64,000 nucleotides of DNA from Bacillota bacterium (lineage in GTDB: Bacteria; Bacillota; Sulfobacillia; Thermaerobacterales; RSA17): contig PKRI01000001.1 in assembly GCA_017577485.1 (NCBI GenBank), positions 1 through 64,000 of the forward strand. Direction: 5' to 3'. Below, in pieces: positions 36,210-44,572 of this stretch. A model generated the notes under the pieces. That model was not told the DNA's origin and ran no database searches. It saw nothing but the letters and a program-made list of their open reading frames with translations. Position 1 is the first letter of the stretch. The number at the start of each line of letters is the position of its first letter. Both the position numbers and the translations under genes were made by a program.

Positions 36210-37229
36210 TCAGTCGCCCGACACCAGCAGCGTCATCCGCCAGCCGTCGTCGCCCTCCTGGAACATGGCCCGCCACCCGGCCGGGCTCCACAGGAAGCGG
36301 TCGGCCACGTAGCCGATCTCGCCGGACGGCAGCTGCACCTGCACCCAGCAGTAGGTGCGCCCGCTCAATTCCACCGTGGGCAGTTCCCGCTCGGACCGGA
36401 TCACCCGCACCACCAGGTGGGACGCCTGGTCCAGGATCCGGGCTTCGGTGGACGGCTCGGCCCGGATGTTGACGCCGGCGCCGGTGACCACCGCGTGGCC
36501 GAAGGCATCCAGCGGGCCGCTGTACAGGGCGTACACGTACGGCGCCGTGAAGACCCTCGGACCGTCGGACCCGCCGGTCATGATGCCGCCCAGGTTGAGG
36601 ATGTCGGTCAGGATCTCCCAGATCAGCGAGTTCTCGGGGTCCCGGTCCAGGCCCCACTGGCGCCGGAAGGACTCCAGGCCGCCGTCTTCACCGAAGCCGG
36701 TCCGGATGTCGGGAGCGACGGCGGCTTCCAGGGCCTCCACGTCGCGGCGGGCCAGGGCCTCCAGCAGCGAGCGCCGGAACCCGGCAAAGGACGCATCCTG
36801 GCTGCCTTCGTCCACCGGCTCCAGCGTCACTTCCTCGAAGGGACCGGGGCTGGGTTCCAGGCCGCCGGCCCACATGGCGCAGCGCCCGGGCAGGACCACC
36901 GCCCCGCCGTCGCCACCGGCACCGTCCCCGCTGCCGGTCTCGCCGTCTCCCGTCGACGGGGTGCCGGCCCCGGGGGCCGCGCCGCCGCCTTCACCGGTTT
37001 CTCCCTGGCCGGGGGCCGCGTCGCCGCCGGTGGACACCACCGGGTCGCGGCGACCGCCGCCGGGTTCGTCGCCCGTCTCCTCGCCCACCGGGATCTCCGC
37101 CGGGCGCGTGATGGGCCGCCCGGCCAGCCAGTCCCAAAAGCTGAAGCTACAGCCGGTCAGCAGCAGCGAGAGGATCGTCAGCAGCGCGATGGCCTGGGCC
37201 TGGCGCAGCCGCCGTCGCTTCGCGTTCAT
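36210..37229 (-). CDS. Lipoprotein with C-terminal SH3-like domain
   Basis: 339 residues. The N-terminal signal ends in LLLTGCS, so the Cys at about 27 should be lipidated. Residues about 45-115 are a disordered Gly/Ala/Glu linker. A helical domain (about 125-230) is followed by a bacterial SH3 domain (about 245-320, VTGAGVNIRAEPSTEARILDQ and TYCWVQVQLPSGEIGYVADRFL). Such proteins usually bind the cell wall. The ATG at 37229 lies 83 bases inside the end of hom in another frame, and its ribosome site is weak. Confidence 0.75.
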   Translation of the reverse strand: MNAKRRRLRQAQAIALLTILSLLLTGCSFSFWDWLAGRPITRPAEIPVGEETGDEPGGGRRDPVVSTGGDAAPGQGETGEGGGAAPGAGTPSTGDGETGSGDGAGGDGGAVVLPGRCAMWAGGLEPSPGPFEEVTLEPVDEGSQDASFAGFRRSLLEALARRDVEALEAAVAPDIRTGFGEDGGLESFRRQWGLDRDPENSLIWEILTDILNLGGIMTGGSDGPRVFTAPYVYALYSGPLDAFGHAVVTGAGVNIRAEPSTEARILDQASHLVVRVIRSERELPTVELSGRTYCWVQVQLPSGEIGYVADRFLWSPAGWRAMFQEGDDGWRMTLLVSGD

Positions 37230-38217
37230 CGCAGATCACCACCAGCTTGGACCCCGCGGGACGGGCCAGGGTTCCCCGGATCACGTCCCCCACCACGGCG
37301 CAGGCCGTGGCGTCGCCCCCGGCGCCGGGGCCGGAGAGGAACAGGCGTCCCAGGGGACGGGCCTGAATGCAGAGGCCGTTGTCGGGCCCTTCCAGCCCGG
37401 CCAGCGGGTGGCCCGCCGGCAGCACCTGGGGCCCCACCCGCAGCCGCGGCTCCCCGCCGGCCGGTGCCTCCAGCGACACCACCAGCCGCAGGTGCCCGCC
37501 GGCGTCGCGGGCGGCGGCCACGTCGGCCGGGGTGACGTCCTCGATGCCCCGGCACTGGACGTCGGCGGGCCGCCGGCCCCAGGCCAGCAGGCTCAGCACC
37601 GTGCCCTTGCGCGCCGCATCCCGGCCGCTGATGTCGTCGGTGGGGTCCATCTCGGCATAGCCCAGCGCCTGGGCCTCCTTCAGGACTTCCGCCAACGACG
37701 CCCGGGTCCTCTCCATCCGGTGGAGGATGAAATTGCAAGTGCCGTTGAGGACGGCGTCGATACGCTCCACCTGGGCCGCCGCCAGCACCTGCTCGAAGGC
37801 GGCCAGGCAGGGCACGGCGGCCGCCACGGCGCCCTCGATGCCCAGGCGCTGGCCGGCCTCGGCCGCCGCCTCCTGCAGCTGCTCCCAGCGCTCGGCCAGC
37901 AGGGCCTTGTTGGCGGTGACCACCCGCTTGCCGGCCCGCAGGGCCCGCAGCACGTAGGTGCCGGCGGGTTCGACGCCGCCCATCGCCTCGACGACCACGT
38001 CGATGTCGCCGGCCTCGACGATCTCGGCCGGGTCCACGGTGAGCCGCCCGGCGGCGTCCACCGGCCGGGGCTTGGCCGGGTCCCGGACCAGGGCCCGCCG
38101 CCAGGAGATGTCCAGACCGTACTGCCGCCGCCACCGGTGGCGCTGGGCGTCGATGAGCCGGGCCGCAGCCCCGCCCACGACGCCCAGGCCCAGCAGCCCC
38201 ACCCGGATCCGGGTCAC
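37147..38217 (-). CDS. hom: Homoserine dehydrogenase (short form without ACT domain)
   Basis: Reduces aspartate semialdehyde to homoserine. The product is 356 residues, with GLLGLGVVGGA (Rossmann), VEAMGGVEPA, RVVTANKALLAE, LNGTCNFILHRME, GYAEMDPTDDISGRDAARK and GPGAGGDATACAVVGD, all diagnostic. The C-terminal ACT regulatory domain of the long form is absent, so allosteric control may be different. The final 25 residues are not family-like and overlap the next gene. The GTG start overlaps the metX stop (GTGA, 38214-38217). Confidence 0.93.
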   Translation of the reverse strand: MTRIRVGLLGLGVVGGAAARLIDAQRHRWRRQYGLDISWRRALVRDPAKPRPVDAAGRLTVDPAEIVEAGDIDVVVEAMGGVEPAGTYVLRALRAGKRVVTANKALLAERWEQLQEAAAEAGQRLGIEGAVAAAVPCLAAFEQVLAAAQVERIDAVLNGTCNFILHRMERTRASLAEVLKEAQALGYAEMDPTDDISGRDAARKGTVLSLLAWGRRPADVQCRGIEDVTPADVAAARDAGGHLRLVVSLEAPAGGEPRLRVGPQVLPAGHPLAGLEGPDNGLCIQARPLGRLFLSGPGAGGDATACAVVGDVIRGTLARPAGSKLVVICDEREATAAAPGPGHRAADDPLAAADRL

Positions 38218-39434
38218 CCCAGCGCCTCCCGGATCACGTCGCCGGCCTGCTCGATGTCCAGCAGGAAGGCGTCGTGGCCGTGGGGGCTGGTGATCTCCCG
38301 GTAGACGGCGTCCACGTCCCGGGCCCGCAGCTGGGCGTGGAGGTCGCGCACCTCTTCGGCGGGGTAGAGCAGGTCGGTGTCGATGCCGACCACCGTGAAC
38401 CGCACCCCCGCCCGCCGGACCCGCTCCCAGGCCCCGTCGCCGTGGACGCCCAGGTCGAACAGGTCCATGGCCCGGGTCAGGTACAGGTATGCGTTGGCAT
38501 CGAACCGCCGCACCAGTTTCTCGCCCTGATAGTGCAGGTAACTTTCGATCTCGAACTGCAGGCGGAAGGGGTGCCCTTCAGGCAGCCGGGTGGCGTAGTC
38601 GCCGGCCCGGCGGGCCACGGGGTCCTCACCGGGCGCCGGGCGCGCGCGGCCGAAGCGCCGGGCGAAGTCCTCCCAACTGCGGTACGAGATCATGGCCAGC
38701 ATGCGGGCCACCGCCAACCCCCGGGCGGGGCCCCGGCCGTTGTACAGGCCGCCGGCCCAGTCGGGGTCGGTCATGATGGCGTGGCGGCCGATCTCGTTCC
38801 AGGCGATGGCCTGAGGGGAACTGGCCCAGGGAGCGCCCATGGCCACCACGCGCTCCACCAGGTCGGGGGCGGCGACGCCCCACTCCAGGGCCTGCATGCC
38901 GCCCAGGGACCCGCCCACCACCAGGGCCAGGCGCCGCACCCCCAGCGCCTCCAGCAGGCGCCGCTGGACCCGCACCATGTCGCCCACCGTCACCAGCGGG
39001 AAGCGCAGGCCGTAGGGGCGGCCGTCCTCGGGATGGGGCGAGGCGGCGCCCGTGGAGCCGGCGCAGCCGCCCAGGACGTTGCTGCAGACCACGAACCAGC
39101 GGTCGGTGTCCAGGTAGCGGCCGGGCCCGATCATCCCCTCCCACCACCCGGGGCGGTCACCCGGATGGTGGGAGGCCGGATGGGAATCGCCGGTCAGGGC
39201 GTGACACACCAGGACCGCATTGTCACCGGCGGCGTTGAGCCGGCCGTAGGTTTCGTAGGCGACGTCCACATACTCCAGCACGCCGCCCAGTTCCAGCCGC
39301 CAGGGGCCCGGCAGCCGCATGAACCGGCGGGTGTCCCCGGGGGCCGTCGCCCGGGCAATCCCCGCCGTCCCCGCGGCGCCCGCGGCGCCCGCGGCGCTGC
39401 CGGCGGCGTGCCGCTGCTGATGTACCGCCGTCAT
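38214..39434 (-). CDS. metX: Homoserine O-acetyltransferase (MetX)
   Basis: Alpha/beta-hydrolase-fold acyltransferase that activates homoserine, with acetyl-CoA as the expected donor. The product is 406 residues with a 35-residue Ala/Gly-rich N-terminal extension. The nucleophile elbow is GGSLGGMQALEW, preceded by CHALTGDSH and the SNVLGGCAGSTG segment. The C-terminal SPHGHDAFLL supplies the catalytic His. Acetyl versus succinyl specificity cannot be settled by eye. Overlaps metY by ATGA (39431-39434). Confidence 0.93.
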   Translation of the reverse strand: MTAVHQQRHAAGSAAGAAGAAGTAGIARATAPGDTRRFMRLPGPWRLELGGVLEYVDVAYETYGRLNAAGDNAVLVCHALTGDSHPASHHPGDRPGWWEGMIGPGRYLDTDRWFVVCSNVLGGCAGSTGAASPHPEDGRPYGLRFPLVTVGDMVRVQRRLLEALGVRRLALVVGGSLGGMQALEWGVAAPDLVERVVAMGAPWASSPQAIAWNEIGRHAIMTDPDWAGGLYNGRGPARGLAVARMLAMISYRSWEDFARRFGRARPAPGEDPVARRAGDYATRLPEGHPFRLQFEIESYLHYQGEKLVRRFDANAYLYLTRAMDLFDLGVHGDGAWERVRRAGVRFTVVGIDTDLLYPAEEVRDLHAQLRARDVDAVYREITSPHGHDAFLLDIEQAGDVIREALG

Positions 39435-40750
39435 GACGCCGCCGCACGCAGGGCCTGGTCCAGGTCGGCCTTGAGGTCTTCGATGTCTTCGATGCCCACC
39501 GAGAGCCGCACCAGGTCGTCGGTGACGCCGGCGGCCAGCCGCTGCTCCGGCGTCAACTGCTGGTGGGTGGTGGTGGCCGGATGGATGATCAGCGACTTGG
39601 CGTCGCCCACGTTGGCCAGGTGCGACCAGAGCTTCACCCGGTCGATGAGCCGCCGCCCCGCCTCGGCGCCGCCGCGGATGCCGAAGACGATCACGGCGCC
39701 GGCGCCCTTGGGCAGGTACTTCTGCGCCAGGTTGTAGGACGGATCACCAGGCAGGCCGGGGTACCGCACCCAGGCCACCGCCGGGTGCTCCTGCAGCCAC
39801 TGGGCCAGTTCCAGAGCGTTCTGGCAGTGCCGCTCCATGCGCAGGTGCAGCGTTTCCAGGCCCTGCAGGAACAGGAAGGCGTTGAAGGGGCTCAGGCAAG
39901 GCCCGTAGTCCCGCATCAGCTGGACCCGCGCCTTGATGATGTAGGCCAGGGCGCCGATGTCCTTCCAGTACGACAGGCCGTGGTAGCCCGGGTCCGGCTC
40001 CACCAGGCGGGGGAACTTGCCGCTGCCCCAGTCGAAGCGCCCGCCGTCCACGATGACGCCGCCGATGGAGTTGCCGTGGCCGCCGATCCACTTGGTGGCC
40101 GAGTGGACCACGATGTCGGCCCCCCACTCCAGCGGCCGGCACAGGTAGGGCGTGGCGAAGGTGTTGTCGATGATCAGCGGCAGGCCGTGCTCGTGGGCCA
40201 CCCTGGCCACGGCCTCGATGTCGAGGACGTCCAGCTTGGGATTGCCGATGGTTTCGGCGTAGATGCACTTGGTCCGCTCGTTGATGGCCCGTCGGAAGTT
40301 GTCGGGATCCGACGGGTCCACGAAGTGGACCTTGATGCCCAGGTCGGGCAGGCTGTTGGCCAGCAGGTTGAAGGTACCGCCGTAGAGGCTGGCCGACGCC
40401 ACCACCTCGTCGCCGGTGCGGGCGATGTTGGTGATGGCCAGGGTGGTGGCGGCCTGGCCGCTGGCGGTGGCCAGGGCGGCGGCGCCGCCTTCCAGGGCGG
40501 CCACCCGCTTCTCGAACACGTCCACGGTGGGGTTCATGATGCGGGTGTAGATGTTGCCCGGCTCCTCCAGGTTGAAGAGCCTGGCGGCGTGGTCGCTGTC
40601 CCGGAACACGTAGGACGTGGTCTGGTAGATGGGCACCGCCCGGGCGCCCGTGGCCGGGTCAGGCTCCTGGCCCCCGTGGACCGCCAGGGTGGCCAGCCGG
40701 TACCCGGCCGTCTCCTGCTGCTGCCGCGGTTCCAGCTCGACGTCGCTCAC
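39431..40750 (-). CDS. metY: O-acetylhomoserine sulfhydrylase (PLP)
   Basis: PLP enzyme making homocysteine from O-acetylhomoserine and sulfide. The product is 439 residues from GTG 40750, with GGGAGGGG about 6 bases upstream; the longer frame enters the riboswitch terminator. It carries TTSYVFRDSDHAARLFNL, TRIMNPT, the PLP-binding HSATKWIGGHG and SVGIEDIEDLKADLDQAL at the end, the MetY pattern. First gene of metY-metX-hom behind a SAM-I riboswitch. Confidence 0.95.
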   Translation of the reverse strand: MSDVELEPRQQQETAGYRLATLAVHGGQEPDPATGARAVPIYQTTSYVFRDSDHAARLFNLEEPGNIYTRIMNPTVDVFEKRVAALEGGAAALATASGQAATTLAITNIARTGDEVVASASLYGGTFNLLANSLPDLGIKVHFVDPSDPDNFRRAINERTKCIYAETIGNPKLDVLDIEAVARVAHEHGLPLIIDNTFATPYLCRPLEWGADIVVHSATKWIGGHGNSIGGVIVDGGRFDWGSGKFPRLVEPDPGYHGLSYWKDIGALAYIIKARVQLMRDYGPCLSPFNAFLFLQGLETLHLRMERHCQNALELAQWLQEHPAVAWVRYPGLPGDPSYNLAQKYLPKGAGAVIVFGIRGGAEAGRRLIDRVKLWSHLANVGDAKSLIIHPATTTHQQLTPEQRLAAGVTDDLVRLSVGIEDIEDLKADLDQALRAAAS

Positions 40751-40760
40751 GGCGACCCCT

Positions 40761-40974
40761 CCCAAAACGAATCCGGCCTCTTCTCGACGAGAAGAGGCCG
40801 GCGGCAAGCAGCAGGTCCGCAGACCTCCTCTCATCTCTCGGCGTCCCTCCCGGCCGGCGCTGGGCTCGGCCGGTCAACGGGACCCGCAGGAATTGGCACC
40901 TTTCCGACCCCCTCCGGGGCCGGCGGTTGCCGCGACTTCATCGGGCCAGTCCCTCCGCCGCTCTTGATGAAAGG
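40761..40974 (-). ncRNA. SAM-I (S-box) riboswitch upstream of metY
   Basis: Minus-strand aptamer with P1 formed perfectly by CCTTTCATC (40966-40974) and GATGAGAGG (40827-40835, one G-U pair). The conserved ATCAAGAG, GGAGGGACTGGCCCGATGAAG, GGCAACC and AAGGTGCCAATTCCTGC segments are all present. The expression platform is a 14-base perfect terminator stem (40773-40786 with 40788-40801) followed by TTCGTTTT. The P1 3' strand with GAGAGGAGG can pair with the terminator 5' arm as antiterminator. SAM binding should therefore switch metY-metX-hom off. Confidence 0.96.
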
Positions 40975-40998
40975 CCTGTGATTCGGTTGTTGGTGGTA

Positions 40999-41027
40999 AG
41001 TATCGCGCGGGTCGGGGCGGTCGTCAA
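40999..41027 (-). promoter_or_regulatory. SigA promoter of the met operon
   Basis: On the minus strand TTGACG (41022-41027), 17-base spacer, GATACT (40999-41004). It lies 25 bases upstream of the first riboswitch base. Confidence 0.75.
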
Positions 41028-41433
41028 CCCCCCTGGCGGCTCGAATTGTGCCTGTCCCTGCTCTCCGTGGACGCCCCAAGCGGGGTGCTGGCGGCAGGAT
41101 CGAAGGGATTTCGACCGACTTGGAGCCAATTTCTTGGCGAGGGACGGGTGTGCGGCACCGATGATTTCGAAATTCGACCTAGTTATGTACCCTCGGCCCC
41201 ACTTTGAAGTCTTCCGTCAACCAGTAGGGCTGATCTTGGGATTGCGACAGGCTCCCGGCCGCGCCCGGCCTGCAGCAGGGCTGATATTGGCCCCGCACCC
41301 CCGGACATAAGACGGGCCCGCCAGGCTTACCCTCCGGGTACTCCTGGTATCATCAGGGCGTACCGCCCAGGAACCCTGTGCCGGCACCGGCGGTTCGCCC
41401 GGCGGTCCGGGCGTTCCGGAAGGGGTATGCCCC
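41028..41433. other. Intergenic region between the met operon and the MFS gene
   Basis: No gene is seen. It contains a small hairpin GCCAA/TTGGC (41125-41138) and a perfect palindrome ATTTCGAAAT (41164-41173). It also holds CCTAGTTATGTACCC (41178-41192), shared with 10842-10857, and a direct repeat AGGGCTGATCTTGG/AGGGCTGATATTGG (41226-41239, 41277-41290). TATCAT at 41348-41353 could be the -10 for the exporter gene. No -35 of note. Confidence 0.4.
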
Positions 41434-42789
41434 ATGACCCGGTCCAACCCCCGCCTGTTCACCGGCATGACCGCCTTCATGATCGTGTGGCTGGGCCAGG
41501 TCGTGTCGCTGATCGGCACGGCCATGACCCGCTTCGCCGTCATCTTCTGGGCGTACCAGGAAACCGGGCAGGCCACGTCCCTGGCCCTGGTGGCCCTCTT
41601 CTCCTTCGCGCCGGCGGTGCTGTTGAGCCCCATCGCCGGCGCCCTGGTGGACCGCTGGAACCGCAAGGTGGTCATGGTCTTGAGCGACGCGGCCGCCGGC
41701 GCGGCAACGCTGTCGCTGCTGGTCCTCCACCTGACCGGCCACCTGGAACTGCGTTACGTGTACGCAGCGGCAGCGCTGGCCGGCGCCCTGGAGTCGTTCC
41801 AGTTCCCCGCCTACTCGGCGGCCATCTCCACGGTGGTGCCGCCCAAGCACTTCGGTCGCGCCAACGGGTTGGTCGCCCTGGCCGAGTCCGGCTCGGCGAT
41901 CCTGGCGCCGCCCACGGCCGCGGCCTTGCTGGCCACGCTGGGGCTCACGGGCATCTTCGTCATCGACGTGGTCACGGCGGTCGTCGCCATCGCGGCCCTG
42001 CTGGCCGTCCACATCCCCCAGCCGGAGCGCACCGAAGCCGGCGCCCAGGCGGCCGGGTCGCTGCTGGCCGAAGCCGCCTTCGGTTTCCGCTACATCGGGC
42101 AGCGGCCCAGCCTGCTGGGCCTGCAGTTGATCCTGTGCGCGGTAAACCTGGTGGGCAATTTCGCGCAGACCCTGCAGCCCGCCATGATCCTGGCGCGCAC
42201 CGGCTCCAACCAGGTGACGCTGGCGGCGGTGCAGTCGGCGGCGGGACTGGGCGGCGTGGCCGGCAGCCTGCTGATGACGGCCTGGGGCGGTCCCGCCCGG
42301 CGCGTCCACGGCCTGCTGGCGGGGATCGCGCTGGAAGGGCTGCTGAGCGTGGTGCCCATGGGGTTGGGCCGCGGCCCGGGCGTTTGGGCGGCGGCGGCCT
42401 TCGCGGGCGCCATGTGCATGCCGGTCGTCAACGGCTCCAACCAGGCCATCTGGCAGGCCAAGGTCCATCCCGACGTGCAGGGACGAGTCTTCGCGGCCCG
42501 CCGGGTCATTGCCCACGCCATGGCGCCGGTGGCCATGGCGCTGGCAGGACCCCTGGCCGACCGGGTGATGGAGCCGTCCATGGCGCCGGGCGGCAGCCTG
42601 GCCGGGGTCCTGGGCCCGCTGTTCGGCACGGGCCCCGGGGCCGGCATGGCCGTTCTCATCGTCGTCTCCGGGATCCTGACGGCGCTGGTGGGCCTGGGGG
42701 GCTATCTATTCACGGCGGTGCGCCGCGCCGAGGACCTGCTGCCCGATGTGGTTCAGGTCGCCGGCGCGCGGCCCAGGTCGCCGCTGTGA
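41434..42789 (+). CDS. MFS-type exporter (MFS_3/EntS-like)
   Basis: 451 residues with about 12 membrane helices. The N-terminal half begins TAFMIVWLGQVVSLIGTAMTRFAVIFW. The loop after helix 2 reads GALVDRWNRKVVMVLSD, the major facilitator signature in the form seen in drug and siderophore exporters. The C-terminal half contains QAKVHPDVQGRVFAARRVIAHAMAPVAM, also typical of this group. The substrate cannot be told. GGAAGGGG precedes ATG 41434. It runs convergent to rsmE and overlaps it by 37 bases. Confidence 0.85.
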   Translation: MTRSNPRLFTGMTAFMIVWLGQVVSLIGTAMTRFAVIFWAYQETGQATSLALVALFSFAPAVLLSPIAGALVDRWNRKVVMVLSDAAAGAATLSLLVLHLTGHLELRYVYAAAALAGALESFQFPAYSAAISTVVPPKHFGRANGLVALAESGSAILAPPTAAALLATLGLTGIFVIDVVTAVVAIAALLAVHIPQPERTEAGAQAAGSLLAEAAFGFRYIGQRPSLLGLQLILCAVNLVGNFAQTLQPAMILARTGSNQVTLAAVQSAAGLGGVAGSLLMTAWGGPARRVHGLLAGIALEGLLSVVPMGLGRGPGVWAAAAFAGAMCMPVVNGSNQAIWQAKVHPDVQGRVFAARRVIAHAMAPVAMALAGPLADRVMEPSMAPGGSLAGVLGPLFGTGPGAGMAVLIVVSGILTALVGLGGYLFTAVRRAEDLLPDVVQVAGARPRSPL

Positions 42790-43565
42790 TAGAGGAGCAT
42801 GGCCAGGATGGCCGGCGCGGCCGTTTCGGTGCGCAGGATCAGGCGTCCCAGGCTGACCGGCGAGGCGCCGGCCTCCCGCAGCGCATGGGCCTCACCCGGC
42901 GCGAAACCGCCTTCGGGGCCCACGATGACCAGCAGGGAATCCTGCCGGCCGGGCTCCGGTGCACGCTGCGAGGGGGGTCCCCAGCGAGCCTGCATCAACT
43001 GGTAAAGGCCCCGTTCCGATTCCCCTTCCCAGGCCAGGACCACCGAGTCCGGCCCATGCCGGGACCGCCAGTCCGCTGCCCGCGCCAGCAGCTGCTCGAA
43101 GGTCAGGACCGGCTCGACGGCCGGCACCCGCAGGCGCCCGCTCTGCCGGGCCGCCGCCTCGGCCACCCGCCGCCAGCGCTCCACCCGATGGCGGGCCCGG
43201 GCCGGGTCCAGGCGCACCACCGACCGCGCCGCGGCGAAGGGCCAGAAGCCGGCGGCCCCCAGTTCCGTGGCCTTCTCGACCACGTGGTCGAACTTGTCGC
43301 CCTTGATCAGGGCCTGGGCCACGGTCACGGCCAGGCGGGGCTCCCGGTCCGGGCGGCTGCGGCTCACCACCCGCGCCACCAGTTGAGCGGCCCCGGGATC
43401 CACCTGCTCGATCTCCACCAGGTACTCGCTGCCGTCGGAACCTACGGCCGTGAAGCGGTGACCGGCGCCCATGCGCAGCACCCGCACCGCATGATGGACG
43501 TCGTCGCCGGCCAGGACCACGCGATCGCCGCGCATCTGATCGTCGGGAACGAAGAACCGCGTCAC
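42753..43565 (-). CDS. rsmE: 16S rRNA (uracil-1498-N3)-methyltransferase RsmE
   Basis: SPOUT-class methyltransferase, 270 residues. An N-terminal PUA-like domain (FFVPDDQMRG, DDVHHAVRVLRMGAG) precedes the knot domain with QALIKGDKFDHVVEKATELG, VGPEGGFAPGE and LGRLILRTETAAPAILAML. The start is GTG 43565, overlapping the prmA stop (GTGA). In Bacillus it is yqeU, directly after yqeT (prmA), as here. Confidence 0.95.
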   Translation of the reverse strand: MTRFFVPDDQMRGDRVVLAGDDVHHAVRVLRMGAGHRFTAVGSDGSEYLVEIEQVDPGAAQLVARVVSRSRPDREPRLAVTVAQALIKGDKFDHVVEKATELGAAGFWPFAAARSVVRLDPARARHRVERWRRVAEAAARQSGRLRVPAVEPVLTFEQLLARAADWRSRHGPDSVVLAWEGESERGLYQLMQARWGPPSQRAPEPGRQDSLLVIVGPEGGFAPGEAHALREAGASPVSLGRLILRTETAAPAILAMLLYHSGDLGRAPAT

Positions 43566-44572
43566 GGCGCCACCCGCCCTGCCGGCGGTTCCCGCCGCAT
43601 CAGCAGCGCCGACCAGCCCCCGCGGCTCACCGACGCCACCCGCCGGCAGCCCAGGTCCTCGTAGCGCACCGCCAGGGGTTCCCGCTGGGATGTGGTGATG
43701 CCTGACAGGACCAGCAGCCCTCCGGGCCGCAGGGCGGCGGCAATGCGGGGCGCCGCCGCGTCCAGTACGGGAAACAGGATGTTGGCCAGGATGAGATCAG
43801 CAGGGCCGGGAAGATCGGCGCCGGGCCCGGCCTCGCCGGCGCGGGGCGCCAGCAGGTCGGCGACGGCCGTCGTCACCGCACCATCGACGCCGTTGGCGGC
43901 GGCGTTGGCCGCGGCCACTTCAACGGCCATGGGGTCCTGGTCGCACGCCCAGACCGAGGCCGGCGCCAGGCGGGCGGCAGCCACCGCCAGGATCCCCGAC
44001 CCCGTGCCCAGGTCCAGCACCCGCAGCGGCCGCGGTCCCGCGGCGGCCAGCCGGTCCAGAGACTCCTGCAGCAGCACCAGGGCCAGGCGGGTGCTCTCGT
44101 GGTCGCCGGTGCCGAAGGCCATACCGGGATCGATCCAGAGGGGCACGCGGCCGCCGGCAGCCCAGCGGGCATGGCGCAGCCACGAAGGGACGATCACCAG
44201 GCGCCGGCCCACCGCCTGGGGGCGCCAGTACCGCTTCCAGCCCTCGGCCCAGTCTTCTTCGTCCACCGTGTCACCCTGGGGACGCCCCACGGCCGCCGCG
44301 CCGAAGGCCGCCCGCACCGGCGCCAGCCGCTGCTCCAGGCTGGCCAGCACCTGGGCTGCGGCCGCGGCCGCGTCGTCCCCGGTCCCGGCCTCGGGGTCGC
44401 CGGCGGCCGGGTGCCCGGCGCCGGCCGCCAGCGCGAAGTAGGCCACCACCGCGCCTTCCCGCTCCTCGACGCCGGGGGCGCCCAGGTCCAGGCAGGCCGC
44501 AGCCACCGCCTCGGCGGCCGAGGGGTCGGCGGCGATGGTCACCCGCAGCCACGTCCTACCGGTTGAAGGCAT
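43562..44572 (-). CDS. prmA: Ribosomal protein L11 methyltransferase
   Basis: Trimethylates L11, 336 residues. The SAM site is VLDLGTGSGILAVAAARL, preceded by DPGMAFGTGDHESTRL and EEDWAEGWKRYWRP. LILANILFPVL is the substrate-side motif. An Ala/Gly-rich insertion sits at about 48-75. ATG 44572 lies 17 bases inside dnaJ with a weak ribosome site, so coupling to dnaJ translation is likely. Confidence 0.94.
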   Translation of the reverse strand: MPSTGRTWLRVTIAADPSAAEAVAAACLDLGAPGVEEREGAVVAYFALAAGAGHPAAGDPEAGTGDDAAAAAAQVLASLEQRLAPVRAAFGAAAVGRPQGDTVDEEDWAEGWKRYWRPQAVGRRLVIVPSWLRHARWAAGGRVPLWIDPGMAFGTGDHESTRLALVLLQESLDRLAAAGPRPLRVLDLGTGSGILAVAAARLAPASVWACDQDPMAVEVAAANAAANGVDGAVTTAVADLLAPRAGEAGPGADLPGPADLILANILFPVLDAAAPRIAAALRPGGLLVLSGITTSQREPLAVRYEDLGCRRVASVSRGGWSALLMRREPPAGRVAP

